Shown here: positions 21,640 through 33,700 of the stretch, in pieces | Layout of the letters: each line of letters begins with the position of its first letter | Position numbering within the stretch: the stretch's first letter is position 1 | Origin: Acholoe squamosa | Taxonomy: Eukaryota > Annelida > Polychaeta > Phyllodocida > Polynoidae | Direction: 5' to 3' | Length of the DNA: 64,000 nucleotides | NCBI GenBank assembly: GCA_949317995.1 | Contig: OX439035.1 | Coordinates: 80,849,959-80,913,958, forward strand | The notes under the pieces: model-generated | Databases searched by the model: none | Seen by the model: only the letters and a program-made list of their open reading frames with translations | What the model was told of the DNA's origin: nothing | Position numbers and translations under genes: made by a program

Positions 21640-24376
21640 GTTATAGAAGAAGACACATACTAAATTTAAATTCGTCTCATACATCAGAACAAACCTCTTT
21701 ACGAATACGTGACTCAATGATTTCCCACTAGTGGAGGCTCTACTCTAAATACAATGTATTTATCCCGGCACAAATACATAAATATATTTCAAAGATGAAA
21801 ATAGATATGCATGGATACGTTTATATGAAGATCCAGTCATGCCTTGTAAGGCTTGTTCAAAAAACTATCACAGTCTCCCTTTATAGTTATATTTCAATCT
21901 CTAGGCTAGCTATAATGAGATATAATTATCGAGATTATACCTTTAAAATACCCTTTATCGATGGAGATTGACCTTTTGACGAAAGGCAGGAAAGAAATGA
22001 GAGGGTAAACGGCCACTTAAGCACCCACACTTTACCATGAGAACAAAGGCTAACAGCACGTCCATAAAGCGGCACTGTTAAAGCATTCCCATGGGTTCCC
22101 AATGGGGGGTGGGGTGGGCGGGCGGTCTTTTCTCTTAACACCTTTTGTAGACCTGTTTAATTGTAGCTGTCAGCAACTGCTAGAACAAACCCGCATACAC
22201 TACAACCACATTACTAGCACCTAATTGAGAATAAATGATTGTGATGTAAGTGTATTTATAAAAGTTTGGTGTATAAATTGCTATCAAACCAAAAGGTTTG
22301 TATTTTGCATCCTCCACCTACACAAACACACACAGCCGAACTGTCCAAAATTGCAAAACGGACAACTTCCTTTCTAACGTTTGACACTCTGTGACTCATA
22401 GACCTAGACATTTTGGGTTAAATATTTTGATGTCTATACAAATTGGTGTTCAAGACCCCGATATTACCGAGCAAAGCAAAGTTAAACACAAACATTTCGA
22501 CATCAAATTAAATCTTCCAATGTATTAATAGGGACCTTGAGCAACCACTAATATCTGCGTTAAATGAGTTACAGGGGTAGTACGTCATGGTTGCTAAAGG
22601 TTCTTATTACCCAAAAGGGTACAAAATCAAATTCTGTGAATTTATCTGTCAAATTTCAACTCAAACAGGCATAACTTTTCCATTGAAAATAAAGTGAAAG
22701 TTCCGGTACCCACGTTTACTACTAATATATCTATACAATAATTCTATTAGCTGATTCACATGATTTGTGTACATGTGCACATAAGACAATAATCCGTGGC
22801 AATAATCAAAGTTCCATTGCATATATAGACACTCCCAGTCCAGGTCACAGACAGGCATAGTAAACCACAGTAAAGGTCTCAACATGTTTTCCGTGGATAC
22901 TACTTTTTTTAAATTCTACCTTTAATTTTTCTTTATTTTGGGATATTTCATTATACTGGGTGCATGCTGATTAGATATGCTGGCAAGCAGCCAGCAGGGC
23001 AATATTTCACTTAATATCAGAAAGAATCAATATAAATCCGTGGCTAGTTTTTGTGTGCTGCTGTGCAGTTTACAGACAAATCAAGCATACCAACCTCCTC
23101 TACCCATATGCACTACATTTTCCTAAACAAAATGCCCATACATCCAAATTCCAACTAGGGAATAAGTCATAGCATGTACATCTGAAGCTAATATATTGCA
23201 ATATATGATCCCGAATCTTACAGCGGTTTAGTGGTATGCGTGAAAGAAATAATTCTACCTGTCCGTGGCATTTCTTTCCAATGAAAGATGCTATTCTGCC
23301 ATGCTCGTATTGAGGGAAATACTAGTCTTCCAGTGTGTTTTATGTTCCCGATGCCAATTAATATTAAATAGATCAAGCTTTTACAATGCACATGCTAGTT
23401 GCCTAGCAACGATCTGTATTTCTCGTAGATAATTCTGGTGTAGCCTACATAATTCTCGAGAGAAGATGTCAGCCTGTACTGTACGAGTTTGATGCGGTTT
23501 ACATGAATTATTTCTTATTCTGATTGCATAATTAAGCAGCTCTGACATCGGTACATCTGTTAGGGTATGCGTCTGAAGGGGAGTGGGACGGGGGTTGACG
23601 TTTCATGAACAGAATAGGCAATAACGTTAGTACACAACAACTAAATGTGCTAGGGTACGCTTAATCTGACCAAAAACAAAGACGAAGCTGCACCCGTGTT
23701 CCTGTTATTATTCAATATGAACATGTTAAGATGTCTAGTTGATTTATAGGTTAAAGCCGGGTAGATATAGGTAAGCGATATACATAATTTCTCTATTATC
23801 CATAGGCTACAGAAATGCTTCAAAATTATTTATTAAATATTGGCCAATATTGAGGGATGTAGGCCTATCGTCTCTTGCTAGTGAACAGAAAAGAAAATTA
23901 CCGAGGTATTTCCATTTGTGACTCGGGACCGATTTGAACCAGGTGCAATGTGTTCCCTGCCTCCTAACTTTCAACATTCCCCAATCATTATAATTGTGAT
24001 AAAATTATCTGACCTAGATGGCAGCCACTGGGGCTATGTATGTAGTATACCGTCTAAACAGAGCTATTTATAGATCTGGTATACTACATAATGCAACCGT
24101 AACAGCCATTTTTATGTTTCATTTTGTGGAATCTGCGTCGCTGCCTTCACATAAATCCCAACCCTGTTGGCGTTGAGATCAAACGTGGGGCACATGTATA
24201 TAATGGTGTAATATTAAATGTACACAATGTACATGTTATGTATCCTAAAATTGCAATATTGGTAAGAATGGTACAGTACTGAGGATTCTTTATTGAATAA
24301 ATAAAAATGTTGCGAGCTATGTATTTTACAGTCTATTTATCATTACATAGGCGACTGTGTCTAAAAGATACAAAGG

Positions 24377-24378
<2 letters not shown>
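21640..24378. other. First intron of the AT-hook gene, left part
   Basis: This is AT-rich DNA without a supported exon on either strand. Short frames occur but lack splice context. A few homopurine and G-rich patches (about 22100-22130) are the only compositional features. The intron would extend to the untranslated exon at about 30335. Confidence 0.45.

Positions 24379-24463
<85 letters not shown>
24379..24463. repeat. (TA)n microsatellite
   Basis: There are about 42 uninterrupted TA dinucleotides. The apparent YIYIYI peptide from this stretch is an artefact of the repeat. Confidence 0.98.
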
Positions 24464-24465
<2 letters not shown>

Positions 24466-24684
24466 TCTGCAATTTATTTTAGACGAAATATTATGGCTAA
24501 TTTCATGCATGTATATTTTAAGAATTTTGATATCAACCACCCAAAGATATTGGAAATGATATTGCGCTAAGCTATATTGGCCAGGATGATTCGGGTCTTT
24601 GACTGATCTAATCACCACTCCACCATCTTCAATGCATATTTAATGATTTCCTGACATAAATCGCCAATTTAGCCATGCGTTGCC

Positions 24685-24930
24685 ATGGTAACTGTGTTTT
24701 TTATAGTGCTGATGGTGTCCGTTCTTGAATTCAGAACTCGATATCGATTTTGCAATGTAGAGAGATACACTGAGAATCTAGTGTGTGCTGAGACATACCT
24801 TAAGCAGTGTTCTCAGCTTGCCTATACGAATCCTGATATCTATGAATATGGTCACATAAACAATGACACATATCTGAGACTGAATCATATCTTAATTGTC
24901 TTCCTGAATTTTCACTCCTATTTCTTGTAA
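24685..24930 (+). other. Orphan 81-codon open frame with secreted-protein look
   Basis: The frame starts with a hydrophobic MVTVFFIVLMVSVLEF, which could be a signal peptide. A Cys-spaced segment follows, reading CNVERYTENLVCAETYLKQC (spacing C-x11-C-x7-C), as seen in various small extracellular invertebrate proteins. Local base composition is more balanced than in the surrounding AT-rich DNA. There is no neighbouring exon I can join it to. It may be a stray exon, a pseudogene fragment, or chance. Confidence 0.25.
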
Positions 24931-25739
24931 CTAGATCTTTTCAAATGGGCGTTTTGACACCTTTCATAGTACCGGTACATTTCCAATTTAAACCAACCTT
25001 TTGGAGGTTTCTTATCATTGGGGGCTTGACTGACTGGTGGACCCAAAGGCTGGTGGACCTACGGACTGATGGACCCAAGTCATTGATTGATAGCCCCGCC
25101 TTATACTTGATTCTAGGCAGCTAAGGACATGACAAAAGGTCAAATTAGATAGGCAATATACTAGAGAAACTTACATTTTTGCTGTTTTCTTTTCCAATAT
25201 TGGGATTTGGAAATAGTGCTTTCAATGTATGATATTTCCTAATACATTTCCTATTTAATTTAACCCTTCTAGAGGACTCTTATCAGTAGTGAAATGAGAT
25301 TGATATGGGTCGCGTTGGTCTGTTTGATGTCACTCCTGCTCCAAAGAATCGAGCCACTGTGGGGGGAATCATGTACCAGGGTCAGGTCGTCAGAAAGTGT
25401 AAGATTTTGGCCTTGAAGGCCCTGAAAAACTAATTTTCTAACTATTTTATATAACCTTAACAAATTTGTCAAGGTACATCTCCTCAGCTCAGAAGACCCA
25501 AAAAATACCGATCTAGGCCATCCAGTTCCATTTTTATAGCTTGTTTTGTGTCATGTAACGTCCGGTACCAAAATAATGAAATATGGAGGTAATTGAAGTT
25601 GCTCTCAGTAATATAAGAATGTCCCATTATGCATAACAAAGACAAGAAATAACAAGGCCAATATGTCAATTATTGACTTCAATTAAAGAATGGAACAAAA
25701 TTTGAGTTATGCATGCACAGTAGACTGCCTCCTACATGA

Positions 25740-25783
25740 TGATAAAAGTACCGGACGTTACGTAACGTCCGGTACTTTTATCA
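25740..25783. repeat. 44-bp perfect palindrome without a loop
   Basis: The sequence reads the same on both strands for 44 bp, centred on TTACGTAA, with arms TGATAAAAGTACCGGACG. Related half words (AACGTCCGGTACC near 25556 and GGTACCGGACAT near 26338) lie around it. This suggests it arose by two inverted copies of an element end joining head to head. Confidence 0.95.
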
Positions 25784-25799
25784 AAATTATTTTACATAA

Positions 25800-26194
25800 G
25801 GCCATGTTATTATAGTAACTTGGATTACAGGTTTTTTCAGTCAACATTTTGGTCGGTCAGGGGCAAAAAAAAAGAAAGAAAAAAAGTTCCAAAACTGAGT
25901 CCAAAAAGACCATCGGCCAGGGGCAAAAAAAGAAAGAAAAAAAAAAAAAAAGACCATAATATGTCACCAAACTAACTTTTAAGCCAACAAAATGTACATT
26001 TTTTACAAGTTTATATCGGATGGGTGGATCAATAATGGATATTTGCTGGTCTTCAAGGTCTTTTTTGAAATTTTTTACCCCTGAATGCTGAAAAATCAGG
26101 TCTGGCAGAGGCAAAAAAAAAAAATTCTTTTTTTTAATTTTGCCAAAAATCTCGTCGCCGGATCCGTAATCCAAGTTATCAGAATAAAACGGCC
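25800..26194. mobile_element. MITE with GGCC ends and TAA duplication
   Basis: The ends GGCCATGTTATTATAG and its imperfect mirror CAGAATAAAACGGCC are followed inward by the exact pair TAACTTGGATTAC/GTAATCCAAGTTA. TAA lies on both sides (25797-25799 and 26195-26197). The interior is poly-A rich with repeated AGGGGCAAAAAAA words and no open frame of use. The 3-bp TAA duplication suggests PIF/Harbinger type. Confidence 0.8.
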
Positions 26195-26199
26195 TAAGC

Positions 26200-27354
26200 T
26201 GCTCTCATATGGAGACAAATGCCGGTAGACACACAATTTCTTCACCAAAGTAGGGGATGATAGGGCCCTTCATATGGGTAATAACAAAGATTTTGAAGCT
26301 TTATTTTTTCCATGTTTTATAACCGATTTAGATTTAGGTACCGGACATACAAATTACAGATTTCCATTTTGAAAGACACATCATGAAAAATTCTCACTTA
26401 GTAACATATCCAAACCTCATGGAAATGATACCTATGATCATATACAATACAAAAAATAACTTTGGGATACTCTATAGTGTTCTTTATTCAATACAGGACA
26501 CTTGTAAAACATACAAAAAGTATAAAAAAAGAACAAATTTGGCCGTTTTTTTCACTTCGGCAGGCTATAAGTCCTACAGCTATTGATGGATGACCACAAA
26601 TTTACATTTTTCTGATAGCCCTAAGTGTTCTCTATCTCTGAGTCTAAGTAAGTCAAGATTGGTTGACAACTTCTTTCTCCAGAGCCATTAAATTCCAAAA
26701 TGACCCAAAAACACAAAATCTACTGCTTTCTGGCGACCTGACCCACGTGTGTCAATTCCTAGTGAGGACTCCTTGACAGTGCCCCCCCCCCCCAGTTGGT
26801 ACACACAACAACAGATGATTTTCGACGATTTTTCCAAGAAAATTTGAAAAATACGAGAAAGGGTAGGGCCAATAATTGAGGGGATGGTTGGGAATCCTAA
26901 ACAAACCTATTTGGTGGCAGTGACAGTAAGTTAACAGTAACAGGGAGGGGGAGGGAATATTATAAAAGGCGTGTTTAGAGGAGGCTAGAGTTCATAGAGG
27001 TAATGTTTTAACAATATAAAAGAGGTGTGAGTGGCGGTAGAGCCATGGGGGTGTATACCCAAGATGTACCCCCACAGTACTTCAGGCTGGACATACATGT
27101 AGAATATGGTGAAATTTCCTAGGATAATGTACACAGCACATCCCCCTCCACTTTTCGCTAGTTCCCCTATTGCTGAGTGGGGTTTTATCAGCCTCGGCCA
27201 GCGGCTATTGATAACAGTTCAATGTAGTATCTCAGGCCGGAGGGGTCGAACCTGGGGTCTTAACAGTGCGGTACTCTTAAACTTTGAAATGGCTGATTTG
27301 GCGCAAACAACAAAAAGGCTCAACTCATCCCGGCATCATATTAAAATGATAGCA
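26200..27354. other. First intron of the AT-hook gene, no feature
   Basis: This is AT-rich sequence with a C homopolymer near 26785. At 27175-27270 a stretch with GAGGGGTCGAACCTGGGG looks vaguely like a pol III B box, but an A box at proper spacing is not convincing. No exon was recognised. Confidence 0.4.
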
Positions 27355-27683
27355 GTCAGGGTTCTCCCCACACTACCGCCGGTGTCAAATAACCCCAGGA
27401 TCGCTGCCGGTGTCATTTTAGCTCTCTGTAGATATTTTAATTTTGAAAATCCATCAATTAGAACCAAAGTTATGCCCCTTTTAGCACTTTTCCTGGGTCA
27501 AAACATGTAATTTCTTATGAAAAGGATGGAAAAATCTCCTAATATGAATATATTAACCACCATATATCACTATAATGGGCATCAAACCCATTATTATTTT
27601 ATCGAAAGTTTGCATAATGACTTTCGCACATCGTCTCGCTCGGGGTTTACGGTGTGATTTTTGAATCTGCGGAGAACCCTGAC
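27355..27683. mobile_element. MITE with GTCAGGGTTCTCC termini
   Basis: GTCAGGGTTCTCC at the left is mirrored exactly by GGAGAACCCTGAC at the right, about 329 bp apart. The inside contains GTGTCATTTTAGCTC and a long AT-rich middle. No clear target duplication or coding capacity. Confidence 0.7.
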
Positions 27684-28099
27684 AGTCATACGTTGATTCA
27701 ATAGAGACCAACTTATTTTTTTGGTGTGGCCTAATTGTATTTATACATAACTTTGGTTCTAATTGACAGATTTGAATCTCATATCATGCCAGGCCATTCT
27801 GGCTGGCATCCTATGCCGGCCATTTAGATTCTACCCCGGCTTTTGCCCGCATCATTTCGGCAACACTGATTTTATTCATAGTGTGGCAAATAGCAAATAG
27901 GACATACGAGTTGGATACAAGCCTTTCGTGATGGGTACTATGCATGGGCTGTTGTGGACCAACAACCCTCTGTACTATTATCTCTAGTATCTGGGCCTTA
28001 TTGTGATTACTCTCCATGTAGTGAGCTACTCAGACTGCTGGCAGACACCAAGTTCCAAAACCGGGTTCCCAAATCACAGTTCTAGACAGCATTTCCACT

Positions 28100-29200
28100 A
28101 TAAGCTAGTGTTCCCATATGGGAGGGGGGCATTTTGAAAAGAGCCCCTTGGTGGGGGGGGGGGGGTGGCAAAACCCAATAAACCTTCACACTTGGGAGGG
28201 GGGGGTCAAAACTAAATACCGGGTATGGGCAATTCAAATACCCATTGTGACGTGTCATTCCATGTGCATATCCGATATTTTTTTTTTTTTTGGGGGGGGG
28301 GTGGGTCATTTTATAAAATCAGTTCTTAGTGGGGGGTACGATCTTTTTTGTCATAGTGGGGGGGGGGGGTAAAAAGAAATATGCCAATTAGCCAAAATCC
28401 ATCCAGCCCCCCCCCCCCCAGTTGGCAATTAATGACTCGTCCCTAACCTAGAAAGAAAAGAAGTGGGCGGCGGAGCATAAAGTTGGGGGGGGGGCAAAGG
28501 TCAGGTATTAGCCCGTGACCCCCCCCCCAAGATTGCCGGGGGTGCAAGGAAGCATTCTGGATGTATTGGAACCATAGTTGTGATGATGGAAAGCAGGGGG
28601 TTTGGGGGGCATCCCCCCAGATAATTTTGAAAAGTGAGGTGCCACAAAGGTGTATTTTGATGAGAGAAGATGTATTCTCTGGGCCCTGATGAACCCCCCT
28701 CATACCTATAGACCTAAGAGATAAAAATCAGAAGATTCCCATATAGGATATCTACAATATATAAAAAGGAAGCCCCCCCCCCCCCACAAAAAAACCTTGA
28801 ACATTTAGATACCATAAGATGCATTCTCAAGCAACTTGTAACACAATTTCCCTCAGTCTTACCCCAGACCTACCTACAGACTTTTCTTAATTATCTTTCT
28901 GTCAGGATTATATTGATCTTGGCCTCATAGATCCCATATTTGTTATATCCCTCCCACCTTGGAAAATTTTGAAATGGTGCATTATGGGGAGTTCTACAAG
29001 CATAGTTGGATGCTGTATTGAATTGACAATTGTATTGGCATAGATTTTCAGAGAAAAGTGGGGGGGGGGGGCAAAAACATTGAAATGGCCGGCATAGGAC
29101 GCCAGCCAGAATGGGGCAAACAGTCTTGCACCCCAACAGGAAAGTTGGGGGGCACATGCCCCCTGCCCCCCCCCCAGTTCCACCGCCCCTGATTTGTACC
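28100..29200. repeat. Region of G/C homopolymers and degraded elements
   Basis: Runs of 8-14 G or C punctuate this stretch (around 28150, 28195, 28300, 28360, 28410, 28490, 28525, 28775, 29060 and 29170), together with T runs. Parts look like degraded inverted-repeat elements with G-rich left and C-rich right halves, such as 28118-28430. The long frames here are frames of low-complexity sequence. No gene is supported. Confidence 0.55.
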
Positions 29201-29230
29201 CGGTAATATGGATACCCCGGTATTAATAAG

Positions 29231-29390
29231 CAAAGGTTCACGAGTTGGAGGAATGTCGGGGGTTATCGCACGTGCCGATCAGGTGCCGTATCGCACGACG
29301 CCCGCAGGGCGGAGTGCGATGCGGCACCTGATCGGCAAGTGCGATAACCCCCCGACATTCCTCCAACGAGTGTGCCTTTGCATTTATTTC
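29231..29390. mobile_element. Foldback MITE, family with CAAAGG ends, copy 1
   Basis: The two halves are inverted. GGAGGAATGTCGGGGGTTAT on the left is answered by ATAACCCCCCGACATTCCTCC on the right apart from one inserted base, and GTGCCGATCAGGTGCCG by CGGCACCTGATCGGCA. The short centre is GC-rich. The ends read CAAAGG and CCTTTG. A diverged copy is at 34224-34365, and similarity continues into the flank (ATGAAATAAATG), so the real element may be longer. Confidence 0.8.
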
Positions 29391-29657
29391 ATGTTATTTT
29401 CATCTAAATCAGATAAATAGAATCAAATTTACCAGAATGACTCCCCGTGCGCACTGTTTACATCGCCATATTGGACCTATGACGTCATCAAATGGTCACG
29501 TGACCTCGGCGTGTGATATTTCCGCGGGTTATCGCACGGGGGGTGTGCGATACGGCCCTCGAGTGCTAGAGCTATGGGCTGTCAGTATCTCGGGCATATC
29601 AACATGAAATAAAACACAGAGTCTGTCAGGGACAGAGAGTCTCTGAGAGAGGCCTAA

Positions 29658-29920
29658 GGGAGTGGTCATTTTTTAACAACAGGTTACGGGGGGGGGAGGG
29701 TGGGTTTGGGGGGGGGACAATAACATTTCAGACCCCTCTTAGGGGGGGACAAAAAAAATGTCGCCCGTTTTCAGCGAAAAAGCCTGCATGCGACTATAGA
29801 ATAAAAGGGAGGGGGCGGAAGAATTTCAGACCCCTCGGAGGGTGGGGACGGAAATTAATTTTCGCCACGCACGCACGGAATTTCACCAACCCCCCCTTTT
29901 GTTAAAAAATGACCACTCCC
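29658..29920. mobile_element. MITE with GGGAGTGGTCATTTTTTAAC termini and TAA duplication
   Basis: The left end GGGAGTGGTCATTTTTTAAC is exactly mirrored at the right by GTTAAAAAATGACCACTCCC. TAA sits on both sides (29655-29657 and 29921-29923). G-rich then C-rich interior, non-coding. Diverged ends of the same family appear at about 31000, 31050, 35040, 35190, 35705 and 63125. Confidence 0.88.
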
Positions 29921-30334
29921 TAAAACTAAAAGTAGTACAAATCTATATCCATATCAAATCACAAATGGACGTCTCGAGAAACATAGGCAAGGCAGTGCCG
30001 CTTTGGCCCTGGAGGGCATCATTTGAGTGTCACTGGCAGTACAAAACGTACAGGCAACTGCTACAACTACTACCTACAAGTACAACTGTCTTTAAGTTTA
30101 ATAATAAGCACGCTTTTTGTTTACCGTGGGCCGACCGTGGCGTGGGCGTGGGTGGACTCTTTCAGGCTTCACGCACACTTTGTGATGTGATAATGTGGCT
30201 GCAAATTCTTTATGTGGGTTCCTAAACTAGTCACTGACACCTTAGATCCCTCCAAATCTCGTTATATTGAATTACAGTGTTCTGATAGGTTTCAAGTAAT
30301 ACTTTATAGGGAATAAAAAACAAAGACACCTTAC

Positions 30335-30450
30335 CCCTGTCAGCCACCAAGCGTACTCCTTCCTCCGACTCCAACCACGAGATTCTGAATGAAGCCGACA
30401 GATGGCGGCGTGCTGGGACGGAAATCGACCAATGAGAACAAAGCAGTCCC
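30335..30450 (-). other. Probable untranslated first exon of the AT-hook gene
   Basis: On the minus strand a splice donor, GGG|GTAAGG, lies at 30335, just inside the promoter that also serves DCAF1. The sequence upstream of it has no start codon in frame with the coding exon at 21578-21635. I therefore infer a 5' untranslated exon followed by an 8.7-kb intron. The upstream limit is a guess. Confidence 0.5.
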
Positions 30451-30754
30451 GTCAGTGCGGTCAGGTCATTTCACAATATGGCGAACAGCAAGCACGTTGG
30501 CTCTACTGTCTCGCTATTTTTATGATGCAAGGAGAAGAATACGGTGGAGTTTAGCATTTATTTTCTCCAAATAAGTACCACTAGTACATTTCGCAAGTCT
30601 CAGCTATCGTAAGTGCTTGTGTCCGTGTGGTTTAGTGGCGTTACAAGTGGCGTTCGCCGACGGCCAAGCATCAACAACAAGCGACAGACGATCGTCTGGA
30701 AAGCGACTGTTCGGATCACAAGTTTGCAGAATTTACGTTAAAATAGCGTTCAAA
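30336..30754. promoter_or_regulatory. Shared bidirectional promoter between the AT-hook gene and DCAF1
   Basis: The two genes diverge from an interval of about 420 bp that is visibly richer in G, C and CpG than the surroundings. It has a CCAAT box at 30429-30433. Two YY1-like cores are also present, GATGGCGGC at 30401 and AATATGGCG at about 30475. No TATA box at a convincing position. These are usual traits of housekeeping bidirectional promoters; co-regulation of the two genes is an inference. Confidence 0.6.
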
Positions 30755-33700
30755 ATGCCGGTGATTGACTGTGTTTCGCAGTTAGGCTCGCTTCTAGAGA
30801 AGTGGGAGCGTGATGCAACTCCAATCGCAACACTGACAAGGTAAGAATCAGCGTCATTGCTGTGTGTCTCGAAGTCCAAGTCTGTTGTTGACTGTTCTGT
30901 TGTTTATAAATAGCTAGACGCACATGTTCCTTGAGCGGGCGTAGAGTAGACTGTCTGTGAGTCTGCGTCTGGTGGCCCTCTGCCTCTGTCTGTAAAGGAG
31001 TGGTCATTATTTACCAACAGGCGGGCTTCCCTAGTTCACTTAAGTTAGGGAATGGTCATTTGTTTTACAACAGGAGGTAGGGATGGGCGCCAGCAGCTAC
31101 TGCTGAACGCTGCCTCTCTGTCACTATAGTAAATAGAGCAACTTCAAAACCTTAATTTGGTTACTTCTGTTCCATGGAAAAATACCATCTTTTGGTATGT
31201 TATGTAAAAAGACCCATAGAATAGGAATACCATAGGCATTTTCTTGTGGGATGTGTAGTTTTTTTTTATAGATGAAGTTTTCTAATGACAATGTTTGCTC
31301 TGACCGGAGTGCCTCTGACTAGGGAAAACATGCCAAACTTTTATTTTGGATTTACCCGGATAATTTTACATCAACGGGAAGCTGGCAACTTGAGTAATTT
31401 AATGGTGTTTAAATTGTCTTCATAGTGTTACTAGAACAAAAGTTATGAGGGATTGAATGTGGAATTTCTATAATGTTTTCTGTCAGTGGATTTCCAGCCA
31501 GTGTGGCTCTTATCAGTCCCTGCCCACTGTGCACAGGCTGCACTGGTTCTCACACATTTCAGACCTTGCTTTACTTAATCTCAAATTAAATTTGATTGAA
31601 CGATCATAGAGGGTAACCAATTACATCACTGTAAGCACAACAGTTTGGGGATTAATGGGCTATATTTTGCATCAAAAGGAACTAAGATAAGTATTATAGA
31701 TCATGTTGGAAAGTCAAAATTTTCTAAATGGCAGTGTGATAAGCAGACCTGAAATTCTTGGATTTTTTACTCAACTCTCCTACACTCTTTAGCTTTGGGC
31801 TAATTTGGGCTAATAGATAATAAATAGCTGATTAAAGATCCTAAAAGTACACACTTTTGTGGTTATCCCATATAAGTTTAAAAAAGTTACACAAATATTT
31901 AGTTTTGATATTTTCGGGTTTAAGTCATAACTCTTCTGAAATATATACAATCTGTCCAGATATTTCATTCTTTCTCCCTCTATGGTAACTGATAATGTCT
32001 TAAGCTTTCAATAGAGGTCTCAAATGTAAAAATTGACCAAGAATTAACAAAAATATCAGCATTTTATATTTCAAGGTTTTATAGAAATTACAATCTGCGC
32101 ACACCAATACCCTTTGAGAACTGATAAGATATCAAATCAGTGACTGGATCTAGAGTAAAATGACCCACAAATTCTGATTCCTTGGTTATTTTTACCCTTG
32201 GTACATGAAAATAGTTAATGTTGACAGTGGAAAAGAGCCCTAAAATAGAAAATCATATTGATTGATTTACTATAGTGACAGATAGGGACTAGCGGGAGTG
32301 GGTGCAGGGGTGTTATTCCTACTCTGACCCCGACATCAGTTACTAAATTTGTTGTAATTCCTACAGTTCTTTACCAAATAACATGCTTTTTGGAGCAATT
32401 TGAAACTTAAGATATCAAGCTTCCTGGCTAATGTGGAAAAACAGATTATTTGAAATTTTCTAATTGGAAAAAAATAATTCAGATTTTTAACCATTTTTTT
32501 TAAATTTCAAAGTATTTGTTCACCTTTTAGAACTACAAGCGAAATGTCCGCAATTTTGTCTTCTACAAGAATCTAAAATCTATTCCTATCTATCTGTGTG
32601 CTGAAAAGTGCTAGAAGTAAAACAGTAACAGCATATTTTGCTTAAAATTGCACAAAACTGACCTATGTGATTTTACTCCACCACAGGGAATTTTGAGTTT
32701 CCATCAAAATATGATAGACTTCTCCATATCAAATCATAAAAAAATTTATACCCCCAGAACCACCAAACTGTTTTCTGTCTACTGATGTGACTGATTTCTC
32801 TCTAACTTAAACTGTTACAAAATTATGAGCATTTACAAGAGATAATGTCAAAAATGCACCACTCAGTGAGTGTGGTCAGTGAGGCATGAATTGACCTAAT
32901 TTTCCCTCACTGAGCTGATATTGACCAGGAAAAGGTGACAGAAAATACTCCTAACTTTTTATATTCAAAAATGCATTGCTTCTCTTCTAGTTACTGTATT
33001 ACATTTATTCAAAAAGCATAATGTTGGCAAAGATTTCTTTCTAGGGTGTAATTTTTCGATTGGATGGTTAAAAATTTAATTTTGGGTGCCCATCCCTACA
33101 GGAGGGGGTGGTTAGGCCGAGCCCCCTGCCGACTCGACTTCCTACAGGAGCGGCAGAGCGCAGATGCCTTTGTTGTAGTCTAAAATGGCACACTTTACTC
33201 GCTACTTCTGCTTGGATGGAAAGATGTGAGCTTTAATTCAGTTTTAAATCATCTTTTTATATCTCCTGGCTGGAGCAAAGGCCCTGCTCTGGCACTGTGC
33301 CAAGATCAAGGTTGCTGCCTAAAATTTCTAAATTTTACTAAAATATGAACAACAAAGACTATAAAACTAAAGATTAATTACTGCATTGGCAAAATCACAT
33401 GTTTAATTAAGTATGTGAGAAGTTTCAAGTAGGAGAGTGAGGGGAAAGTTTATTTTCACATGAGTTTTTTGTTGTCTATGAGCCCATCCAACTTTGCTGT
33501 CAGCCGTTAGCGGGAGCGATAGGCTGTCATCGTCTGGCCTAGGGGTGGTGGGTTTGACCTACCGTAATCTCCCGCGCATAAGGCGCGTCTTATATGCGAA
33601 TCAGATCGTTCATGGGTCTTGTACGTGGGAGCAAGGCTGCCTTGAGTTGGGGGTGCGCCTTATACGCGGGGTATCTCCAACTACCAATCCAAAGTTATGT

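Noticed and set aside
24307-24570. 87-codon frame over the TA microsatellite
   Set aside because: It is a trivial product of (TA)n with no other coding signal.
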